From Symbiodinium natans (lineage: Eukaryota > Sar > Dinophyceae > Suessiales > Symbiodiniaceae): a stretch of DNA of 12,500 nt. The stretch is from assembly GCA_905221605.1 (NCBI GenBank), contig CAJNDS010002531.1:345850-358349 (forward strand). Reading direction: 5' to 3'. How positions within the stretch are numbered: the stretch's first letter is position 1; each line of letters begins with the position of its first letter. The translations under genes and the position numbers were made by a program. Positions 7,901 through 12,500 of this stretch are shown here, one piece after another. Under the pieces are notes generated by a model that saw only the letters and a program-made list of their open reading frames with translations, was not told the origin of the DNA and ran no database searches.

Positions 7901-8155
7901 GTCAACATAGAAACGCACAACCAGCTGTTTTTGTTATTTCTTTTTGTGCGACCGTACCTCTGGTGAGGCCGACGCTACGCCAGAACCTAGCGTTCCTTTC
8001 CCATGAACGTCTCACAATTAACAGGTAAAAAAAAAAATAAAAAAAGAAAAAAAAAAATAAAACGTCTAAAAACAACTGGCAGAGGGCCGTAGGCAGAGCG
8101 CACCAAGGCGGCCTTGCACGTTCCAAGAAGGATGCCCAAGTTGGAGGCAGGGTAG
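7901..8155. other. Non-coding region with A-rich tract
   Basis: No gene is recognised. An A-rich tract on the plus strand spans 8027-8062, almost pure A with isolated T and G. It is on the opposite strand from the poly-A expected for the minus-strand retroelement. The word AACGTCT flanks it at 8006 and 8061. Confidence 0.5.
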
Positions 8156-8431
8156 CTAAGTTTGCGAAGCCTGACCAGGGACGCCTTGCGCGGCTCCTGG
8201 GGCCAGCGCTGCGACAGGGCAAAATTGCATTCCTGGTCGAGAAAATGTGACCCCAACTGACCGAACTTAACGAGGAGGTCTCACATAGGCACGAGTACTT
8301 TGCGAAGAGGGAAGCACCTGACCTGGGACACCTTGCACGGCTCTCGGGGCCAGCGCTGCGACAAGGCAAGGTTGCATCCGAAAAAGTGACCCTAAGCTGA
8401 ACCCACCGACCTGGAGGAGACCTCACATGTT
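8156..8431. repeat. Tandem pair of ~130-bp repeats in the retroelement 3' flank
   Basis: 8156-8290 and 8299-8431 share TTTGCGAAG, CTGACC-GGGAC-CCTTGC-CGGCTC, GGGGCCAGCGCTGCGACA, GGCAA-TTGCAT, AAA-GTGACCC and a final CTCACAT. Both are in the same orientation with a period of about 150 bp. A minus-strand open frame through this stretch (7902-8426) repeats the same peptide accordingly and reads through the A tract as poly-Phe, so I do not call it a gene. Confidence 0.85.
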
Positions 8432-8542
8432 CTGAAGTGCACGCAGGGCTCTTTCAGATGCTTCAGGTTCAGGGACAAGAATGGGTCAGCTTGGCCTTAA
8501 GCTACAGCAAGCAGAACGGTCTACTGTGAGAAACACTACCGG

Positions 8543-8568
8543 GGAGGAAGCCTCCGGAGGAAACCTCC
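8543..8568. repeat. Double hairpin GGAGGAAGCCTCC + GGAGGAAACCTCC (outer copy)
   Basis: Two 13-bp units in direct contact, each a 5-bp stem GGAGG/CCTCC with loop AAG or AAA. The inner junction CCTCCGGAGG is itself a perfect palindrome. Confidence 0.9.
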
Positions 8569-8709
8569 GCATGTGAAAGTTTCACGCAAGAGACTATACA
8601 TCTTAGCACGAGATCATGGCTTTATTGCGCGCAGGGCAGCGTTCATGCCGAGTTGCCTTAGGCAACAGCAGGCAGATAGGTCTACTTTAAGAAGAAAGAA
8701 CACTGCTGC

Positions 8710-8735
8710 GGAGGAAGCCTCCGGAGGAAACCTCC
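8710..8735. repeat. Double hairpin GGAGGAAGCCTCC + GGAGGAAACCTCC (copy next to the stop codon)
   Basis: Identical over 26 bp to 8543-8568, although the surrounding repeat is clearly diverged. It is flanked by GC...GC, so the pair can extend by two base pairs. It lies about 20 bases after the retroelement stop codon on the minus strand. Confidence 0.9.
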
Positions 8736-8755
8736 GCATGCGAAGGTAGAGCGAG

Positions 8756-11700
8756 CTAGACCCTTACGTAGAAAGCCAAATACGATCCCTGGCAAATTTG
8801 ATCCGAGAGGAGCGTAGTTCGCCGTGGTGAGCGGTCATCATCTGCGAGATACGCCACTTCTTCTCTCAAAAAACCTGTCCTATAATGCCCAGATCTCCAA
8901 TCATCTCCTAGATGAATGATGAATGCATATAGTCGAAAGCTGACCACAGCGGTTGTCGTGCCATTATCTATAAACTCTGGAAGCTCCAGAGTGGTGTCTA
9001 AAACTTGAGGCCGATTTGTTTTCTCCAAGTGCTCAAACCTTTGGATCTGAATGCAAACCAGGTTCACTCCCGGGAGTAGCCCATAGGTGCTCCCCCTGTG
9101 CGCCCACTGAGAAATGGCTTGCTGTAGTGTGGAGAGGCCATCTGGTGGGTCAGGCAAGAAAAGAATCAAACCCCCTCTATCCTCTACGCTGATTCTTTCC
9201 ACGGGTGCTGTGATTTGAACCCTCGCTTCCCAAACATCTGCTGAAAGCACATTGGATCTCTGAATGATATGTGCTAGAAACTGGGATGCATCTTCTTGCC
9301 TGGGTCTGAATCGCCATCCCGTCAGCAGAGGACGTAGCTGTCGCAGCCTACGAACATCCACACTAGAAGAACGACCCCCTACTGCGTCAATTTCCGTCAA
9401 TATTTGTCTCAGATATGGATCAGAAAGAATACCCTCTGATGCAAGCGAGGCAAGGATATGCACTACTGTGTGTGCATAGCACAGTTGATGCGGATTATGA
9501 TAGGCCAGAGACCAGGCTGTGACGGGCACTGACGAAGGTCTCCCCTCTGCTGGTGCGTCTCGCTGGGAGCTTGCTGGTGCCTGATGAGACCGAATCCTAC
9601 TGGTGGAGGAAGCCTCCTGGGAGGAAGCCTCCCTGCCTCTCACCTGGCTAATTGGAGGATCTGCACTGAAGAGATCTGGCAGTTCCATAGGCTTGGCACA
9701 AGCTGCACTCATGGCGTATGTCTGAAGCAGAACCACACATTGCTCTGCATGGCGTACTGGAGCATCTACCACAATGCGACAATACCTACATTCTTCTTTT
9801 TTGTGCAGGAGGCGCTTATGTGTTCGCATGTTGGCAAGAATGGATGCCGAGGATTGTGCCCAGAAAGCGGGATGAGCTTTCTGAATGTGCTGTTTCACTC
9901 CTTTGTGGCCAACAATGTATTGCCCACAGAGACTGCAGTTCGTTAATAGATGCTGAGTGACATGTCTCTTTTTTAGTAGAAGATCAGGATCCTTCTTAAG
10001 TTGTTCCTGCACGCTAGACTGATAGATCATAGCTATGCTTTCTGAGCTTGTACAGGATTTGGCTCGTTCTTTCAGCTCGTGCAGCTGAGGGCAAATGCCT
10101 GACTCCACATGTCTGCGAAGTTGATGCATTGTGCGCAACTGCCTGTTGCATGCCGCACATTGCGGAAGTCCTTTGCAGCTATGCACAGTGACCTGAAATT
10201 TTGGGCCTAGCTGATTCGCACGCTGTCCTCCATGCTTCACCAGAGTATGTTGCTGAAGACCCTTAGCGCTGGAAAATTTCCGATCGCACAGAGAGCACGG
10301 TACCTCCTGGTCTGCCTCGATCAGGTCCAAATGCATGCTCTGAAGCTCCTGTTGCAGCGCAACAATCCTACCTCTAAGTCCCAGATGCCACTGTATGTTC
10401 TGATCCGGGTTGGACTTCTGACAGGCATCTAGTGCGTCTTGATAGTTTTTCATCTGGCTGATCAAAACTGCTTGAGGAGTCTGAACCTTATATTGCTCGA
10501 ACAGAGTCTTCGTGTCAATATGGCTGTAGTGCTGATGTTGCTTAAAGATGGATCTTAGCATCCTCGAGTATTTACTCTGAAGCTTCTGAAGACCTGATGA
10601 GGTGATGCCAGTGGCCACAAGCCCATGCAAGAGTGAGGATTCCACATAGACCCTCCAGATCTCCAACTTCTTTGAAGCCTCCAAGGCCTTAGTGGAGCAC
10701 AGGATGTGTCGAAGTAGCTCAAACTTGCCTTGAGCTTGGGCGATCCTATAGTCAACCGTCTGGTCTTTGTAGGATCCATAGCTGAGCTGCACCCCTAGAT
10801 ATGTTAGTTTGTGATGAATCGGAATCTTATGTCCTGAGGGAAGGACGATGTGCAACTGCTTCTCTTTGCGCATCGTGTGCTTCTTGCGAAAGATGGACTG
10901 CTGAGTGCCCTGAACCATTAGCAAGGCTTTGGACTTCGTTGGATTGACTTCCAGCCCCACGTCCTCAAGAGACTGAAAGAGAGCCTCTATTCTGAGCAGG
11001 ACTTTCTGAAATTCAGGAAAGCTCGAGAAGGTTTCCTGGAGCAGGAAATCGTCTGCAAAGACTGTTAGGATGTCCCTAGCTTGCTTGCTATCTGGGCCCC
11101 ATTTCTGCTCCATTCTGCTCATGACTAGAAGTGTCAGCGCAGACCACAATGCCGGGGCTAGCTTGCAACCTTGTTTGATTCCTGAAGAAGTGGGAACTTG
11201 AATCTCTAGTCCACTTGTGCCCATGTTGTAGGAGGTCTCACTGTGTAGTTGAACTACCAGTTCTTTCGTAACAGGGTCTGTTCCCAGGCGATCCAAGGCA
11301 GCTAGCAGCTCATGTCTATTAACAGAATCAAAAGCTTTGCTCAGATCAACCGAAATAGTAAGTGCCCCTGACAGCTGAGCCTGCCTGGCTCCGCGTTGGG
11401 ACTTGTGCAGGTCCCTGCGATGCTCTTGACGGAGCTGCTGCGCGAAATCAAGGTGCTGACATGCTTTCGCGATAGCGTCCCGCACCCCCCTCTGCCGGAT
11501 GTACGCAAATTGAGGCTGAAGCTGTGAGCTCACCTGCAGTGCTGGTGCAATGCGAGTCTTCACTGCGCCTGCTAGCACTTTGCCTGGCACGCTGATGACT
11601 CCTATGGGCCTCAGGTTTTGCATGGCGGTGGCTGGCTTGCCCGGCTTGGGGATCCATGCAATTCGAGGGTCCTTTAGATAAGGGGAAATTTCTGATTGGG

Positions 11701-12500
11701 ACACCTCAGAGTTGATTAGACCTGCTATGTGTTCGTGGGCTTCAGGACCTAGACTCTTCCAAGCTGATACTGGGGCTGAGGTGCTGGGGACTGCTTTCCC
11801 CACTGGCACTGTCTTGATTTGTGAGGATACCTGCAAGGCGGTGATCGCTGCTCTGGGCACAGCAGCTACTGAGTGCAAAGGAGAACTTTTGGAGAAGATT
11901 TGACTCGAGTATTCGCGCATAGTTTTTAGTGAGGCCTCCGTATCAAGCGGCTCACCTGCTTGATCCCTTAGGTTGACTCTCTGCACTGGGCGCCACGGAG
12001 CAAGTTTCCTGAGAGTATGAGCCAGTTTGTGGGATTGTTGCCTTTTATCTTCCTGGGCTTGTAGAAGCAACTGCTCTTGCTTCTCTAGCTTTCTTTGTTT
12101 TTGCTGTTTTTTGAAAGTCCGCGCCTCCTCCTTGATGTCCTCCACAAGCTTCTGGCATTCTGAATTATGCTCGGTTCCAGCCCTCTTGTGCGCCTGGATT
12201 TGCCGCACTTTCTTCCAGTATTCCTGATGAATAGGACCTGCTACTGGCTGAGACTTGCGTGGAGGAGGATAGTGCTCAGCTGATACACTAACCATCACTT
12301 CATCCAGTTCTTGCCAAGACGGTCTCACTTGCATTGTCCTCACCACTGCTTCCGTCAGACGATGTGAGTATGCCTGCCAGTTGTCATCTTTCCGCCGAAA
12401 GCTCGCATCCAGGGCTGTGGCATCAAACGGCCGTGGCTTGCTGGGTGTAGGACTGTAAGGAGGAATGAACAGAGTGGCTCGCACTGGAAAGTGTTTTGAT
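8756..12500 (-). CDS. Non-LTR (LINE-type) retrotransposon polyprotein, 3' part: endonuclease tail, reverse transcriptase, zinc fingers, USP deubiquitinase
   Basis: The frame is uninterrupted for more than 1,240 codons, ends at a TAG at 8756-8758 and runs off the right edge, so the 5' end is missing. The first possible start inside the window is only a GTG at 12484; in-frame codons continue upstream (S-K-H-F-P-V), so this is not the true start. Numbering from that Val: a charged Gln/Lys-rich helical linker (about 85-165), reverse transcriptase (about 270-566), four Cys/His metal-binding motifs (730-916), a Ser/Ala-rich linker (about 940-985) and a USP/C19 peptidase domain (about 985-1242). The role, known from the family, is target-primed reverse transcription of the element's own RNA. 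All RT catalytic motifs are intact and there are no stops or frameshifts, so the copy looks young. I do not assign a LINE clade. Which residues of the upstream endonuclease survive cannot be seen. Confidence 0.95.
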   Translation of the reverse strand, partial: SKHFPVRATLFIPPYSPTPSKPRPFDATALDASFRRKDDNWQAYSHRLTEAVVRTMQVRPSWQELDEVMVSVSAEHYPPPRKSQPVAGPIHQEYWKKVRQIQAHKRAGTEHNSECQKLVEDIKEEARTFKKQQKQRKLEKQEQLLLQAQEDKRQQSHKLAHTLRKLAPWRPVQRVNLRDQAGEPLDTEASLKTMREYSSQIFSKSSPLHSVAAVPRAAITALQVSSQIKTVPVGKAVPSTSAPVSAWKSLGPEAHEHIAGLINSEVSQSEISPYLKDPRIAWIPKPGKPATAMQNLRPIGVISVPGKVLAGAVKTRIAPALQVSSQLQPQFAYIRQRGVRDAIAKACQHLDFAQQLRQEHRRDLHKSQRGARQAQLSGALTISVDLSKAFDSVNRHELLAALDRLGTDPVTKELVVQLHSETSYNMGTSGLEIQVPTSSGIKQGCKLAPALWSALTLLVMSRMEQKWGPDSKQARDILTVFADDFLLQETFSSFPEFQKVLLRIEALFQSLEDVGLEVNPTKSKALLMVQGTQQSIFRKKHTMRKEKQLHIVLPSGHKIPIHHKLTYLGVQLSYGSYKDQTVDYRIAQAQGKFELLRHILCSTKALEASKKLEIWRVYVESSLLHGLVATGITSSGLQKLQSKYSRMLRSIFKQHQHYSHIDTKTLFEQYKVQTPQAVLISQMKNYQDALDACQKSNPDQNIQWHLGLRGRIVALQQELQSMHLDLIEADQEVPCSLCDRKFSSAKGLQQHTLVKHGGQRANQLGPKFQVTVHSCKGLPQCAACNRQLRTMHQLRRHVESGICPQLHELKERAKSCTSSESIAMIYQSSVQEQLKKDPDLLLKKRHVTQHLLTNCSLCGQYIVGHKGVKQHIQKAHPAFWAQSSASILANMRTHKRLLHKKEECRYCRIVVDAPVRHAEQCVVLLQTYAMSAACAKPMELPDLFSADPPISQVRGREASSQEASSTSRIRSHQAPASSQRDAPAEGRPSSVPVTAWSLAYHNPHQLCYAHTVVHILASLASEGILSDPYLRQILTEIDAVGGRSSSVDVRRLRQLRPLLTGWRFRPRQEDASQFLAHIIQRSNVLSADVWEARVQITAPVERISVEDRGGLILFLPDPPDGLSTLQQAISQWAHRGSTYGLLPGVNLVCIQIQRFEHLEKTNRPQVLDTTLELPEFIDNGTTTAVVSFRLYAFIIHLGDDWRSGHYRTGFLREEVAYLADDDRSPRRTTLLSDQICQGSYLAFYVRV
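8759..9532 (-). other. C-terminal ubiquitin-specific protease (USP, peptidase C19) domain
   Basis: Residues about 985-1242 carry the landmarks of a USP catalytic core in the right order. A Cys box NPHQLCYAH has Cys1002 as nucleophile and Asn997 five residues before it, the oxyanion-hole position in USPs. QEDASQFL (1063-1070) matches the QqDAxEFL box. IQIQRFEHL, followed by a VLDTTLELPEFID stretch (1161-1173), matches the usual LxRF...FPxxLD strand. HLGDDWRSGHYRTGFL contains the His box with catalytic His1200, and YLADDD (1212-1217) supplies the third catalytic Asp1215. The protein ends with SYLAFYVR, like the terminal aYlLfY strand of USPs. At about 255 residues the core is compact, and the Cys-Cys pairs of the USP zinc ribbon are not evident. 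Predicted activity: hydrolysis of ubiquitin conjugates. Confidence 0.85.
9605..9632. repeat. Double hairpin GGAGGAAGCCTCC x2 inside the retroelement coding region
   Basis: Two copies of GGAGGAAGCCTCC (9605-9617 and 9620-9632) lie within the CDS, in the linker between zinc fingers and USP domain. On the coding strand they translate to EASSQEASS (residues 952-960). The spacer of two bases keeps the frame. Confidence 0.9.
9737..10297 (-). other. Cluster of four C2H2/C2HC zinc-finger-like motifs
   Basis: Four Cys/His motifs lie between the reverse transcriptase and the C-terminal protease. Motif 1 is C730-x2-C733-x12-H746-x4-H751. Motif 2 is C776-x2-C779-x12-H792-x5-C798. Motif 3 is C850-x2-C853-x12-H866-x4-H871. 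Motif 4 is C899-x2-C902-x9-H912-x3-C916. The first and third are classical C2H2 spacings. The second and fourth end in Cys, and the fourth recalls the CCHC knuckle placed after RT in several LINE clades. The likely role is binding of element RNA or target DNA (inference). No PD-x(12-14)-D restriction-like nuclease motif follows them. Confidence 0.88.
10787..11677 (-). other. Reverse transcriptase domain of the LINE polyprotein
   Basis: Residues about 270-566 of the polyprotein (numbered from 12484). Motif 2 is seen as LRPIGVISVPGK (291-302). Motif A is ISVDLSKAFDSV (377-388) with catalytic Asp380. Motif B is SGIKQGCKLAP (434-444). Motif C is FADD (476-479) with both catalytic Asp. A glevNP-K type motif lies at 509-519 (GLEVNPTKSK), and the thumb-proximal YLGV motif at 562-565. 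These appear in the order and spacing of non-LTR retrotransposon reverse transcriptases (RVT_1). Motif B carries KLAP where LINEs usually have PLSP, a mild deviation. All three metal-binding Asp residues are present, so catalysis should be possible. Confidence 0.97.
12482..12499 (-). other. End of APE-type endonuclease domain (SKHFPV motif) at window edge
   Basis: Six codons at the extreme right edge read S-K-H-F-P-V. This matches in place and form the last conserved motif of APE-type (EEP family) endonucleases in LINE elements, usually S-D-H-x-P-V, which sits at the end of the nuclease domain just before the linker to the reverse transcriptase. The His is kept; the usual Asp is a Lys (codon AAA). 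The assignment rests on six residues and on position, so it is an inference. The rest of the nuclease lies outside the window. Confidence 0.6.

Larger units (their letters stand above)
8439..8747. repeat. Pair of ~120-140-bp repeats just downstream of the retroelement stop codon
   Basis: 8439-8580 and 8627-8747 share CGCAGGGC, GCCTTA-GC-ACAGCA-GCAGA, GGTCTACT and a closing double hairpin followed by GCATG-GAA. On the minus strand they begin nine bases after the TAG, so they form the start of the element's 3' untranslated region. Confidence 0.85.

Noticed and set aside
8006-8067. A-rich tract with flanking AACGTCT as a retroposed insertion with target-site duplication
   Set aside because: The seven-base match is short and only about 15 bases of non-A sequence lie between; no SINE body or promoter boxes are seen.
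7902-8426. Minus-strand open frame of 174 codons
   Set aside because: It contains a duplicated DNA repeat and reads an A tract as poly-Phe. No recognisable domain.
8759-9737. Restriction-like endonuclease (R2 type) after the zinc fingers
   Set aside because: No PD-x(12-14)-D pattern. The PDPPD at about 1111-1115 lacks the spacing, and the region matches a USP domain.
8756-12484. Gene start at the GTG at 12484
   Set aside because: The codon is GTG, the frame is open upstream to the edge, and the upstream residues fit an endonuclease end, so the protein starts outside the window.
1-12500. tRNA, rRNA, snRNA genes or a dinoflagellate spliced-leader relic
   Set aside because: No tRNA B-box with cloverleaf, no rRNA core and no spliced-leader sequence could be found by eye on either strand. 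A covariance-model scan was not possible here.

Overview
This is a eukaryotic, gene-poor, repeat-dominated window. Plant/alveolate-type telomeric heptamers (CCCTAAA/TTTAGGG), long low-complexity arrays and a non-LTR retrotransposon coding for a reverse transcriptase with C2H2 zinc fingers best fit a dinoflagellate nuclear genome, perhaps Symbiodiniaceae-like. A green alga or another alveolate cannot be excluded from sequence alone. The organism is inferred from repeat type and gene style; no marker gene is present.

Layout from left to right. 1-785 is an AT-rich satellite of three diverged ~260-290 bp monomers. 786-1090 is a transition with a 10-bp minisatellite, a poly-G tract and a (TA)n(TG)n microsatellite. 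1090-1740 is non-coding and scattered with degenerate TTTAGGA/TCCTAAA words. 1800-5175 is a 3.4-kb block of telomere-like heptamers whose strand polarity flips at least three times: G-rich to about 2488, C-rich from 2495, G-rich again about 4100-4290, then C-rich to 5175. Inside it are a nearly pure CCCTAAA core (2876-3135), a higher-order repeat built from degenerate heptamers (4311-5175) and a non-telomeric island with its own repeat pair (about 3260-4100). 5210-6140 is a satellite of near-perfect palindromes (core CCAGATCGAGTCGATCTGG) separated by poly-C tracts, decaying into variants up to 6534. 6535-7198 is a T-free CAA-based array whose unit length changes from 3 to 11 to 14 to 17 to 14 to 11 bp. 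7199-8755 is non-coding and hairpin-rich, probably in part the 3' flank of the retroelement; it contains two tandem-repeat pairs and repeated GGAGG-NNN-CCTCC hairpins.

The only convincing gene is on the minus strand, 12500 to 8756. It is the 3' part of a non-LTR retrotransposon polyprotein, open across the right window edge. Its visible order is: last residues of an APE-type endonuclease, reverse transcriptase, four Cys/His zinc-finger-like motifs, and a C-terminal ubiquitin-specific protease (USP, peptidase C19) domain with all catalytic-site residues in place. The retrotransposon with a deubiquitinase tail is the most unusual item here. In the family this protein would nick target DNA, reverse-transcribe its own RNA at the nick and bind nucleic acid through the fingers; the USP domain would be expected to remove ubiquitin from host or element proteins.

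The many long open frames over the palindromic satellite and the CAA array (both strands, several frames) come from stop-free repeats and are not annotated as genes.
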